A stretch of DNA of 64,000 nucleotides from Streptomyces alboniger (GTDB lineage: Bacteria > Actinomycetota > Actinomycetes > Streptomycetales > Streptomycetaceae). Below are positions 41,691 to 50,094 of the stretch, in pieces. The stretch spans positions 868,001-932,000 of the forward strand of contig NZ_CP023695.1 in the NCBI RefSeq assembly GCF_008704395.1, in the 5' to 3' direction. The position numbers and the translations under genes were made by a program. Numbering within the stretch: position 1 is the stretch's first letter; each line of letters opens with the position of its first letter. The notes below the pieces were generated by a model, which saw only the letters and a list, made by a program, of their open reading frames with translations, was not told the origin of the DNA and ran no database searches.

Positions 41691-42641
41691 ATGACTGACG
41701 AGAACGCACGAGACTGCGTCGGGCCGCCGGGGCTGCCCGGGCCTCCCCCGGTGGGGGCGAGCGCGTTGCCCTCGGGTACCTACGACGGCACGGTGGTTCT
41801 GGTCACGGGTGGGGGGACGGGGCTCGGCAGGGCGATCGCGGCGGAGTTCGCCCGGCTCGGCGCGGATCTGGTGATCGCGAGCCGTAACGCGGACCGGCTG
41901 AAGGCGGCTCGGGACGAACTGGCGGCGCTGGGCGGTCGCGTGACGGCCGCGGTGTGTGACATCCGGGACCCCCGGCGCGTCCGCGAGGTCTTCGACACGG
42001 CGGGCGAGGCGTACGGCCTGCCCGACGTCCTGGTGAACAACGCGGCCGCGAACTTCCCCGTACCCGCCGAGGACATGTCACCGGGCGCCTGGAGCGCGGT
42101 CGTCGACATCACCCTCACCGGCACGTTCCTCATGACCCGCGAGTTCGGCCGCCGCCACCTGGCCGCGGGCACCCCCGGCTCGATCATCGACGTCGGGGCG
42201 TCGTACGCGTGGACGGGCGGCCCCGGTTTCGCGCACAGCGCGGCCGCCAAGGCGGGCGTGAAGAGCCTGGTGGAGACCCTGGCCGTGGAGTGGGGCCCGT
42301 ACGGCATCCAGGTCAACGGCCTGGTACCGGGGCTGATGCCGCACGGCGACATGACGGCGGAGATCCGCGGCAACCTCGAACGGGCAGAGGACACAGGCGG
42401 TCACCGCGTGCACGACCAGCACCGGCCACCGGACGACAAGGCCTCCCGCCAGCCCGCCCTGCGCGTCGGCCTGCCCCGCGAACTGGGCTGGGCCGCCACC
42501 TTCCTGGCCTCTCCCTACGCCCGCTTCATCACGGGTCACACGCTGGTGGTCGACGGCGCCAACTGGCAACGGCGAGACCTCGTCAGTCCGCCGGTGGTGA
42601 CGGTCCGGGAGCAGTTGGGGAGAGCGGCGTTCGAGGGCTGA
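41691..42641 (+). CDS. SDR oxidoreductase resembling 2,4-dienoyl-CoA reductase
   Basis: A 316-residue SDR. TGGGTGLGRAIA near residue 40 binds NADP, and NNAA follows near 117. Where classical SDRs have YxxxK it reads GFAHSAAAKAGV, the pattern of peroxisomal/mitochondrial dienoyl-CoA reductases (lacking the classical Tyr but keeping Lys), followed by VEWGPYGIQVNGLVPG. ATG at 41691 gives a Gly/Pro-rich N-terminal extension of about 30 residues. Convergent with the enoyl-CoA hydratase gene, 8 nt apart. Confidence 0.83.
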   Translation: MTDENARDCVGPPGLPGPPPVGASALPSGTYDGTVVLVTGGGTGLGRAIAAEFARLGADLVIASRNADRLKAARDELAALGGRVTAAVCDIRDPRRVREVFDTAGEAYGLPDVLVNNAAANFPVPAEDMSPGAWSAVVDITLTGTFLMTREFGRRHLAAGTPGSIIDVGASYAWTGGPGFAHSAAAKAGVKSLVETLAVEWGPYGIQVNGLVPGLMPHGDMTAEIRGNLERAEDTGGHRVHDQHRPPDDKASRQPALRVGLPRELGWAATFLASPYARFITGHTLVVDGANWQRRDLVSPPVVTVREQLGRAAFEG

Positions 42642-42649
42642 CCGCAGCC

Positions 42650-43483
42650 TCACTTCCCCTCGAACGTCGGCGTGCGCCCCGCCCCCTTCGCCCCGTACCC
42701 CTCCCGGGAGTCCTCCGAGGTGAGGGTGATCGCCGCGTTCATCGCCACGCGGTCGAGCGCCCCGGCCAGCCCCGCGTCGGCGTACGCGTCGATGCCGCGC
42801 TTGATGCCCCGCACGGCGAGCGGGGCGTTCGCGGCGATCTCGGCCGCCAGGGCGTGTGCCGTACCCGCCAACTCGCCTGGCGGTACGACCTGTTGGAGCA
42901 GACGCAGCCGTTCGGCCGTCGCGGCGTCGATGCGGCGTCCGGTGAGCGCGAGGAGCTTGGCCCATCCCGCACCAGCCTCGCGCGCGACGCGCAGGTCGCC
43001 GCCCGCGTCGACGGCGACGCCCACCTGCGCCTCGGGGAAGGCGAACACCGCGTCGTCAGCGGCGACCCGCACGTCCGCCATGAGCGCCAGCTCGAAGCCG
43101 AAGCCCAGGCAGTACCCCTGCACCGCCGCGACCACCGGCTGCGGAAGCCCGGCGAAGGCCCGGAAGCGCTCGTGGGCCCAGCGCACGCCCTCGTACGTGT
43201 GGTGGGCGCGTTCGGCACCGGAGCGGCCCGTGATCGCGCCGCCCGGCGCCGTGATGTCGATGCCCGCGCAGAACGCCCGGCCCTCGGCCCGCAGCAGGAC
43301 CGCCCTGATCGAGTCGTCGAAGCGGATCCGGTCGGCGAACAGGCCCAGTTGGCGCGTCGACTCCCAGCTCCACGCGTTGAGCTTGCCGGGGCGGCAGAGG
43401 GTGAGGATTCCGACCCCGTCCTCGACGTCCAGGCGTAGCCGCTCCTCGCCCGCCGGGATGTCCCCGCCGACGGTGTCGATCAT
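42650..43483 (-). CDS. Enoyl-CoA hydratase/isomerase-family protein
   Basis: A 277-residue crotonase. AEGRAFCAGIDI near residue 68 and VQGYCLGFGFELALMADVRVAADDAVFAFPE near 120 supply the oxyanion hole. The catalytic Glu region reads GVAVDAGGDLRVAR, with Asp in place of a Glu at one expected position, so it could be an isomerase or another crotonase. ATG at 43483. The role fits the beta-oxidation-type genes around it. Confidence 0.85.
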   Translation of the reverse strand: MIDTVGGDIPAGEERLRLDVEDGVGILTLCRPGKLNAWSWESTRQLGLFADRIRFDDSIRAVLLRAEGRAFCAGIDITAPGGAITGRSGAERAHHTYEGVRWAHERFRAFAGLPQPVVAAVQGYCLGFGFELALMADVRVAADDAVFAFPEAQVGVAVDAGGDLRVAREAGAGWAKLLALTGRRIDAATAERLRLLQQVVPPGELAGTAHALAAEIAANAPLAVRGIKRGIDAYADAGLAGALDRVAMNAAITLTSEDSREGYGAKGAGRTPTFEGK

Positions 43484-43554
43484 CCGCACCCCCCCACGCC
43501 GCGACTTATCTGATGGGCCGTCAGGGTAGGGGTGCGGCTCCTTCTTCTGAAGCC

Positions 43555-44322
43555 TCAGCGGCTGAAGACCTCGAAGCCGACGGCCGGCCTGCCGCCGAAG
43601 CGCGGCGCAAGCGCCTCGGCGTTGCCGGTCAGGAACGTACGGCAGTACTTCTCGGGGTCCTCGTCCGTCAATGCCTCGATGTAGGTGCGGTGTTCGAGGA
43701 GCGAGGCCACCGAGCGGTCCAGCCCCGCCGACGCGTCCACCGCGTGCGTGGGCGTCGACGAACCGGCGACGGCGACCCACCGCACGCCGTCCCACGGCTC
43801 AAGGCCCTGCTCGGCGATCAGCTCGGGGAAGATCCAGCGGTTGCCCGCGTCCGCCGCGGCGTCGAGCGTGGCCCGGCCCACCGCCACGTGATCGGGGGTG
43901 TTCCAGGCGACGCCGCCCCACGTGTCGCGGTAGTTGAGCGTGATGACCAGCTCGGGCCGGTGCCTGCGGATCGCGGCGGCGATGTCGCGGCGCAGCGCCG
44001 TGCCGTACTCGATGACGCCGTCCCTGTGGTCGAGGAACTCCACCGTGTCCACGCCGACGACGGCCGCGCTCGCCCGCTGCTCCCGCTCGCGCAGCGGGGC
44101 GCAGGTGGCGGGGTCGATCGTGTCGATGCCCGCCTCGCCGCGGCTCGCCAGGAGGTACGCGACCTCACGGCCGCCGTCCGTCCAGCCCGCGATCGCCGCC
44201 GCGCACCCGTACTCCAGGTCGTCGGGGTGCGCGACGACGGCGAGCGCGCGCCGCCAGTCCTCGGGCATGGGGGTGAGCTGGGCGGGCGCTGCGGCCTCGG
44301 CTGCGGTGTGCGACTCGGTCAT
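43555..44322 (-). CDS. PIG-L-family deacetylase
   Basis: A 255-residue zinc-dependent LmbE/PIG-L protein. The metal motif AHPDDLEYG is near residue 31, with HRDG near 97 and TPDHVAVGR (metal His) near 140. Actinobacterial relatives include mycothiol deacetylase MshB and conjugate amidase Mca and antibiotic deacetylases. The substrate here is unknown. A 35-bp tandem repeat begins at the base next to the start codon. Confidence 0.87.
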   Translation of the reverse strand: MTESHTAAEAAAPAQLTPMPEDWRRALAVVAHPDDLEYGCAAAIAGWTDGGREVAYLLASRGEAGIDTIDPATCAPLREREQRASAAVVGVDTVEFLDHRDGVIEYGTALRRDIAAAIRRHRPELVITLNYRDTWGGVAWNTPDHVAVGRATLDAAADAGNRWIFPELIAEQGLEPWDGVRWVAVAGSSTPTHAVDASAGLDRSVASLLEHRTYIEALTDEDPEKYCRTFLTGNAEALAPRFGGRPAVGFEVFSR

Positions 44323-44402
44323 GACCGCAGCCTAACCGGGCCCCGTGTCGACGAGTTGACCGCAGCCTGACCAGGGCCTGTGTCAACGAGTTGACCGCGC
44401 CT
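44323..44402. repeat. 35-bp tandem repeat before the PIG-L gene
   Basis: Units 44323-44357 and 44358-44392 are the same length and about 86% alike (GACCGCAGCCT...CGACGAGTT / GACCGCAGCCT...CAACGAGTT), followed by a 10-base partial third unit. Confidence 0.65.
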
Positions 44403-44455
44403 CACGCCTCCCCGTGCCTCACGCCTCCCCGGGCCCCCTACCTCACGCCTCCCCG
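44401..44455. repeat. Triple 14-bp repeat at the 3' end of the peptidase gene
   Basis: CTCACGCCTCCCCG occurs exactly at 44401-44414, 44418-44431 and 44442-44455. The third copy contains the peptidase stop codon, so the first two look like duplications of the gene's 3' end. Confidence 0.65.
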
Positions 44456-45744
44456 CGCACCATCGCGAGCAGCCGGTCGAGCACCCTCGGGCCGCCCGCC
44501 CGCAGCCCGTCGTGCTCGAACTCGTCCGTGACCCAGGTGCGCAGCCCGCGGATGGCACGGGCGGTGCGCAGCGAGTGTCCGGCGTCCACGTACATGTCGT
44601 CGTGGTAGACGGCCGCGGCCACGGGCACCTCGTTCGCCGCGAGGCGGTCCGCGTCGTACAGGCGCGGCCAGTCGGTGCGCGCGGCGAGCAGGTCGGCGGT
44701 CTCGCGCAGCGGGCGCAGCGCCGGGTCGGTGTCGAACATCCAGCGCTGCACGGCCTCCCCGGTGAACAGCACCGGCTCGTCGCCCGCCAGGGCCTTGCCC
44801 GCGTCGAACCGCGGGAACTCGGCCCGCACCCGCTCGGCCGCCCAGGCCGTGGGCCGCTCGTCCTGGCCGTAGATCGCCTCGTGCAGCACGGCGAAGAGCG
44901 GGTTGCCCGCGTGCGAGAGGGCGGCCTGCACGTTCTCCTGGAACGCGTCGGAGAGCACGGTCCCCGACGGCGTACGGACGAAGGCGTCCTCCAGGAGGTA
45001 GTGCAGGCGGTCGCTTCCGTCGCCCATGCCGAGCAGCATGCCGAGGGACTGGAAGGCGGGGACGGTGAGTTTGTAGCCGCCGTTCAGGACCGGCTCGTGC
45101 TCGGCGAGGTGGGCGGCGACGCGGCGGGCGCGCTCGACGTCCTGCGGGTAGCGGGCGTAGTGGGCGGCGCTCTTGCGCGCCATGTGCGGATAGGTCGCGC
45201 GGTACACGTCGTCGGCGTGGCCGTCGAGGGGCGGCAGGCCGCCGGTGACGATCGCGGCGGCCAGGCCCTCGGGCGCCGCCGACAGGTAGTGCGTGACGCA
45301 GAAGCCGCCGAAGCTCTGGCCGAGGACGGTCCAGGGGGCTCCGCCGGTCACCTCGGGGCGGATCGCCTCGCAGTCGCGCACGATGGAGTCGGCGCGGAAG
45401 TGCGTGAGGTAGTCGGCCTGTTCGCGGGGTCCGCCGCGCAGCGGGAGCGTCTGGCGGTTGGCGGGCGAGGAGTTGCCGGTGCCGCGCTGGTCCAGCAGGA
45501 GCACGCGGAAGTCCCGCAGGGCGCGGGCGAGCCAGGACTCCTTGCCGTGGAAGCGGGGGGCCGCGCAGCCCGGACCGCCCTGGAGGTAGACCAGCCAGGG
45601 CAGGTCCGCGCCGCCGCGCGACGCGGAGACCACTTCGCGGGCGTAGATCTCGATCCGCTCCCCCGCCGGATCGTCGTGGTCGAGCGGCACGCTGAAGCGG
45701 CGGTCGGTGAGGACGACTCCCGGCTGGCGGTACGTGAGGGTCAA
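44443..45744 (-). CDS. Alpha/beta hydrolase, prolyl aminopeptidase-like
   Basis: A 433-residue hydrolase. LVYLQGGPGCAAPRF near residue 50 (oxyanion HGGPG-type element), LLLDQRGTGNSS near 82 and the nucleophile elbow GQSFGGFCVTHYLS near 142 define the S33 proline iminopeptidase group, and HSLRTARAI near the end may supply the His. TTG at 45744 is chosen because AGGAG stands at proper distance and no ATG fits. It probably removes N-terminal residues from peptides. Confidence 0.85.
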   Translation of the reverse strand: MTLTYRQPGVVLTDRRFSVPLDHDDPAGERIEIYAREVVSASRGGADLPWLVYLQGGPGCAAPRFHGKESWLARALRDFRVLLLDQRGTGNSSPANRQTLPLRGGPREQADYLTHFRADSIVRDCEAIRPEVTGGAPWTVLGQSFGGFCVTHYLSAAPEGLAAAIVTGGLPPLDGHADDVYRATYPHMARKSAAHYARYPQDVERARRVAAHLAEHEPVLNGGYKLTVPAFQSLGMLLGMGDGSDRLHYLLEDAFVRTPSGTVLSDAFQENVQAALSHAGNPLFAVLHEAIYGQDERPTAWAAERVRAEFPRFDAGKALAGDEPVLFTGEAVQRWMFDTDPALRPLRETADLLAARTDWPRLYDADRLAANEVPVAAAVYHDDMYVDAGHSLRTARAIRGLRTWVTDEFEHDGLRAGGPRVLDRLLAMVRGEA

Positions 45745-45882
45745 GGCTGCTCCTGGGCGCTTGTTCGAGGGCTGATCTCGGGCCCAGTCCAGCACACCCG
45801 CGGGCGCGTACGAACGACTCCCGCGGTGCTCCGCCGCCACGTACGCTGCATCCATCCGATGACCCACGAGGAGGAACCCGCG

Positions 45883-46701
45883 ATGCGTGTCGCCCTGTTC
45901 CTGACCTGTGTCAACGACACGCTCTACCCGGATACGGGCCGCGCGGTGGTGAAACTCCTGACCAGACTGGGCGTCGAGGTCGACTTCCCGATGGCGCAGA
46001 CCTGTTGCGGGCAGGCGCACTACAACACCGGCTACCGGCATCAGGCGGAGCCGCTCGCCCGGCATTTCTCCGATGTCTTCGGGGCGGATGCGTATGACGC
46101 GATCGTGACACCGTCCGGTTCGTGCGGGGCGATGGTCCGCGAGGCGTATCCCCGCATGGGCGAGCGGGCGCGGGCCGAGGGACGCGGAGGCGGCCTCGCG
46201 CGGCACCTCGCGCCGGTGGTCCCGAAGACGTACGAACTGACCGAGTTCCTGGTGGACGTCCTCGGCGTCACGGACGTCGGGGCGTACTACCCGCACAAGG
46301 TCACCTACCACCCGACCTGCCACGGTCTTCGCAGCCTCGGACTCGGTGAGCGGCCCGCCCGGCTGCTCCGGGCGGTCAAGGGGCTCGAACTGGTGGAACT
46401 GCCCGGCGCCGAGGAGTGCTGCGGCTTCGGCGGCACCTTCGCCGTGAAGAACTCCGACGTATCCGCGGCGATGGGCGTGGACAAGGTCCGCCACGCCGAG
46501 TCGACCGGCGCCGACGTGCTGTGCGCGGCGGACAACTCCTGTCTGGCGCACATCGGCGGCACGATGGCACGGCTCAGGAGCGGCGTACGTCCCGTCCACA
46601 TCGCGGAGATCCTGGCCAGCACGGAGATCTCGGCGAGCACGAGCATCTCGGCGAGCGCGGAGATCTCGGCGAGCACGGACGAAGAGGAGTCCCCGTCATG
46701 A
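45883..46701 (+). CDS. lutA: L-lactate utilisation subunit LutA (CCG-domain protein)
   Basis: A 272-residue protein with two cysteine-rich CCG domains (QTCCGQAHYNTGY near residue 42 and ECCGFGGTFAVK near 183) that bind Fe-S or act as a heterodisulfide-type centre in the LutABC lactate dehydrogenase complex. ATG at 45883 follows GAGGA. It ends in an atypical tail of hexapeptide repeats AS[TA]xIS encoded by 18-bp tandem units (46615-46686). Overlaps lutB by 4 nt. Confidence 0.87.
   Translation: MRVALFLTCVNDTLYPDTGRAVVKLLTRLGVEVDFPMAQTCCGQAHYNTGYRHQAEPLARHFSDVFGADAYDAIVTPSGSCGAMVREAYPRMGERARAEGRGGGLARHLAPVVPKTYELTEFLVDVLGVTDVGAYYPHKVTYHPTCHGLRSLGLGERPARLLRAVKGLELVELPGAEECCGFGGTFAVKNSDVSAAMGVDKVRHAESTGADVLCAADNSCLAHIGGTMARLRSGVRPVHIAEILASTEISASTSISASAEISASTDEEESPS
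46615..46686 (+). repeat. 18-bp tandem repeat inside the lutA 3' end
   Basis: Four consecutive 18-nt units (46615-46632, 46633-46650, 46651-46668, 46669-46686) of form GCGAGCACGGAGATCTCG, encoding ASTEIS, ASTSIS, ASAEIS and ASTDEE. The last unit is diverged. Confidence 0.75.
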
Positions 46702-48185
46702 GCGGCGGCACATTCGTGGGCATGCCCGCCTTCCCCGAAGCCGCCCGTGAGGCGGTGGGCGACACGACGCTGCGCGCCAACCTGCGCCACGCGACCCGCA
46801 CCATCCGCGACAAGCGCGCGAAGGCCGTCGCCGAGCTGGCCGACTGGGCGGAGCTGCGCGAGGCGGGCAAGCGCGTCAAGGACCACACACTGCGCCATCT
46901 CGACCACTACTTGGTGCGGTTGGAGGAGTCCGTCGTCCGCGCCGGGGGCACCGTGCACTGGGCGGCGGACGCCGAAGAGGCGAACCGCGTCGTCGCGAGC
47001 CTGGTCAAGGCGACCGGCGAGACGGAGGTGGTCAAGGTCAAGTCGATGGCCACCCAGGAGATCGGCCTCAACGAAGCGCTCGCCGCCGAAGGCATCCGCG
47101 CCTACGAGACGGACCTCGCCGAACTCATCGTGCAGCTCGGCGACGACCGCCCCTCGCACATCCTGGTGCCCGCCATCCACCGCAACCGCGGCGAGATCCG
47201 TGACATCTTCGAGCGGGAGATGGGCAGTTGGGGCCGCCCGGCACCCGAGGGCCTCACCGACTCCCCCGGCGAACTCGCCGAGGCGGCCCGCCGTCACCTG
47301 CGGGAGAAGTTCCTGCGCGCGAAGGTGGGGATCTCCGGGGCGAACTTCATGGTCGCGGAGACCGGCACCATGGTCGTCGTGGAGTCGGAGGGCAACGGCC
47401 GGATGTGCCTCACCCTTCCCGAGACGCTGATCTCCGTCGTCGGCGTCGAGAAGGTCGTCCCGGCCTGGCGCGACCTGGAGATCTTCCTCCAGACGCTCCC
47501 CCGCTCCTCGACGGCCGAGCGCATGAACCCGTACACCTCGATGTGGACCGGAACCACCGACGAGGACGGCCCGAGCGCCTTTCACCTGGTCCTGCTCGAC
47601 AACGGCCGCACCGACACCCTCGCCGACGAGGTGGGCCGCCAGGCCCTGCGCTGTATCCGCTGCTCGGCGTGCCTGAACGTGTGCCCGGTCTACGAGCGGG
47701 CGGGCGGGCACGCGTACGGCTCGGTGTATCCGGGCCCGATCGGCGCGATCCTCAGCCCGCAGCTGCGGGGCACCCGGAGCGAGATCGACGCCTCCCTGCC
47801 GTACGCCTCCTCGCTCTGCGGGGCCTGCTACGAGGTGTGTCCGGTCGCCATCGACATCCCCGAGGTCCTCGTACATCTGCGAGAGCGCGTCGTACAGGGC
47901 GGCGCGGTCACCCGGCACGGCAACAGGGTGACGCTGAAGCCCGCGAAGGGGCACGCGGCGGAGCGGGCGGCGATGCGCGCGGCGGGTCTGGCGTTCGCCC
48001 GGCCCGGGGTGTTGCGTCTCGGCCAGCGCCTCGCGTCACGCACCCGGCGGCTCCACCCGCGCACGCTGCCGGGACCGGGGCGGGCCTGGAGTGCGGCCCG
48101 GGAGCTGCCGAAGGTCCCCGCGGAGCCGTTCCGCGACTGGTGGCAGCGCACGCGCGGCGGAACGACCGAAGGGAACGGAAAGTGA
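46698..48185 (+). CDS. lutB: L-lactate utilisation iron-sulfur protein LutB
   Basis: A 495-residue protein. Residues about 70-300 form the LUD domain (MATQEIGLNEAL, GANFMVAETGTMVVVESEGNGRM), followed by two 4Fe-4S motifs, CIRCSACLNVCP near residue 318 and CGACYEVCP near 375. It is the electron-transfer subunit for oxidation of L-lactate to pyruvate. It is translationally coupled to lutA and lutC by 4-nt overlaps. Confidence 0.9.
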   Translation: MSGGTFVGMPAFPEAAREAVGDTTLRANLRHATRTIRDKRAKAVAELADWAELREAGKRVKDHTLRHLDHYLVRLEESVVRAGGTVHWAADAEEANRVVASLVKATGETEVVKVKSMATQEIGLNEALAAEGIRAYETDLAELIVQLGDDRPSHILVPAIHRNRGEIRDIFEREMGSWGRPAPEGLTDSPGELAEAARRHLREKFLRAKVGISGANFMVAETGTMVVVESEGNGRMCLTLPETLISVVGVEKVVPAWRDLEIFLQTLPRSSTAERMNPYTSMWTGTTDEDGPSAFHLVLLDNGRTDTLADEVGRQALRCIRCSACLNVCPVYERAGGHAYGSVYPGPIGAILSPQLRGTRSEIDASLPYASSLCGACYEVCPVAIDIPEVLVHLRERVVQGGAVTRHGNRVTLKPAKGHAAERAAMRAAGLAFARPGVLRLGQRLASRTRRLHPRTLPGPGRAWSAARELPKVPAEPFRDWWQRTRGGTTEGNGK

Positions 48186-48829
48186 GCAGCAGGGACCGGA
48201 TCCTCGGCCGGGTGCGGCGGGCACTGGCCGATGTGGCGGACGACGACACCCCGTACGAGCAGGCGGTGGGCCGCGCATATCTGCGGGAGCACGGTGAGCG
48301 CACGGCCGGACAGACCGTCGACCTGCTCGCGGAGAACCTGGCGGACTACCGCGCGCTCGTGCACCGCTGCGCCGACGAGGAGCTGCCCGAGCTGCTGGCG
48401 CGGCTGCTCGCCGAACGCGGCTCCAGGACCGTGCTCGTGCCGCCCGGCCTGCCCCCGCATTGGCTGGCGGCCGCCGCTGCCACGCGCGTCCCCGACCGGG
48501 CCACGAGCACCGCGCGCGATCTCGACCGGGTGGACAGCGTCCTGACCGGCTGCGCGGTCGCGGTCGCCGAGACCGGCACGCTGGTCCTCGACGGCTCCCC
48601 CGACCAGGGCCGCCGCCGCATCACCCTCGTCCCCGACCACCACATCTGTGTCGTACGCGTTCCCGGCCAGGTCGTCCCGTCCGTGCCGGGGGCCCTCGGA
48701 CGGCTCGACCCGGAACGGCCGCTGACCTGGATCTCGGGACCGTCCGCCACCAGCGACATCGAGCTGGACCGGGTCGAGGGGGTGCACGGGCCGCGCACCC
48801 TGGAGGTGGTGCTGGTGAGCGGCGGGTGA
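48182..48829 (+). CDS. lutC: L-lactate utilisation protein LutC (LUD domain)
   Basis: A 215-residue LUD-domain protein: VAVAETGTLVLDGSPDQGRRRITLVPDHHICVV near residue 120 and SGPSATSDIELDRVEGVHGPR near 185 are the family signature. GTG at 48182 overlaps the lutB stop. Completes the lutABC operon. Confidence 0.9.
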   Translation: MSSRDRILGRVRRALADVADDDTPYEQAVGRAYLREHGERTAGQTVDLLAENLADYRALVHRCADEELPELLARLLAERGSRTVLVPPGLPPHWLAAAAATRVPDRATSTARDLDRVDSVLTGCAVAVAETGTLVLDGSPDQGRRRITLVPDHHICVVRVPGQVVPSVPGALGRLDPERPLTWISGPSATSDIELDRVEGVHGPRTLEVVLVSGG

Positions 48830-48851
48830 CGGGCGCGGCTAGCGTGAGGGC

Positions 48852-50015
48852 ATGATCCGGTTCGAGCAGGTGACGAAGCGCTATCCGGACGGCACGACGG
48901 CCGTGGACGACCTCTCCTTCGAGGTGGCCGAGGGCGAACTGGTCACGCTCGTCGGCCCTTCCGGCTGCGGCAAGACCACGACGATGATGATGGTGAACCG
49001 TCTCATCGAGCCCACGTCGGGCCGCATTTTCGTGAACGGCGAGGACATCGCCGGCGTGGACCCGGTACACCTGCGCCGCCGCATCGGCTACGTCATCCAG
49101 CAGGTCGGCCTCTTCCCGCACCGCACGGTCCTCGACAACACGGCGACGGTGCCCGCGCTCATCGGCTGGAAGAAGGCCAGGGCCAGGGCCCGTGCGGCCG
49201 AACTGCTCGACCTGGTGGGCCTGGACCCGAAGACGTTCGGCTCCCGCTACCCCGAGCAGCTCTCCGGCGGCCAGCGCCAGCGCGTCGGCGTGGCGCGCGC
49301 CCTGGCGGCCGACCCTCCCGTCCTCCTCATGGACGAGCCGTTCGGCGCGGTGGACCCGGTAGTGCGCGAGCAGTTGCAGGACGAGTTCCTGCGGATGCAG
49401 GCGGCCGTCCGCAAGACGGTCCTCCTCGTCACGCACGACATCGAGGAGGCCGTCCGCCTCGGCGACCGCATCGCGGTGTACGGACAGGGACGCATCGAAC
49501 AGTTCGACACTCCGGGGGCGGTGCTCGGGGCGCCCGCGACGCCGTACGTCGCCGAGTTCGTGGGCGCCGACCGCGGTCTGAAGCGGCTCTCGGTGACCGA
49601 GATCCAGACGGACGACCTGGAGGAGCCGCCGATCGCCCGCCTCGACGAGCCGGCCGCGCAGGCCGCGGCCCGGCTGCGCGCGGAGGAGGCGCGCTGGGCC
49701 GTCGTCCTGGACGCGGGCGGCGATCTGCACGGCTGGGTGGGCGTCGACGAGGTGGCGCTGGCCGGCACCGGCGGAACGGTCGGCGACCTGGCGCACCGCA
49801 TGAACTCCTGGGTGCCGGTCGGCGCCCCGCTCAAGCAGGCGTTCGGCGTGATGCTCCAGCACGACGCGGGCTGGGTCGCGGTCCTCGACGGGGCGCGCTT
49901 CCTCGGCGTCCTGACCCCGGCGAAGCTGCACGAGGCGCTGCGCCGCTCGGTGGACGCGGACGCGCAGGGCGTGGCACGGGACGAGGTGGAGTTCGACTCG
50001 GTGGCGGACGCGTGA
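48852..50015 (+). CDS. opuCA: Osmolyte (glycine betaine/choline-type) ABC transporter ATPase with CBS domains
   Basis: A 387-residue ATPase. Walker A is GPSGCGKTTT near residue 36, the signature is LSGGQRQRVG and Walker B is VLLMDEPFGAVDP. The long C-terminal part (residues about 265-370) is a CBS-type regulatory region (WVPVGAPLKQAFGVMLQHDAGWVAVLDG). It faces the genes for its presumed binding protein and permeases at 50095-52396, an arrangement with convergent halves of one transporter. Confidence 0.87.
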   Translation: MIRFEQVTKRYPDGTTAVDDLSFEVAEGELVTLVGPSGCGKTTTMMMVNRLIEPTSGRIFVNGEDIAGVDPVHLRRRIGYVIQQVGLFPHRTVLDNTATVPALIGWKKARARARAAELLDLVGLDPKTFGSRYPEQLSGGQRQRVGVARALAADPPVLLMDEPFGAVDPVVREQLQDEFLRMQAAVRKTVLLVTHDIEEAVRLGDRIAVYGQGRIEQFDTPGAVLGAPATPYVAEFVGADRGLKRLSVTEIQTDDLEEPPIARLDEPAAQAAARLRAEEARWAVVLDAGGDLHGWVGVDEVALAGTGGTVGDLAHRMNSWVPVGAPLKQAFGVMLQHDAGWVAVLDGARFLGVLTPAKLHEALRRSVDADAQGVARDEVEFDSVADA

Positions 50016-50044
50016 CGCTCCGCTGGTGAGGCGGTTCTTCGCCT

Positions 50045-50086
50045 GCGGGCCGTCCGTGGCCGGTCGCGGGGTTCCCCGCGCCCCTG
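50045..50086. repeat. Second dispersed repeat family, copy 2 (inverted)
   Basis: The reverse complement of this stretch matches 31198-31240 at roughly 37 of 42 positions by eye. It lies in the 79-bp space between convergent opuC genes. Confidence 0.55.
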
Positions 50087-50094
50087 ATGGGGCG

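Noticed and set aside
44323..44455. CRISPR-like array
   Set aside because: Repeats are contiguous without unique spacers and there are no cas genes.
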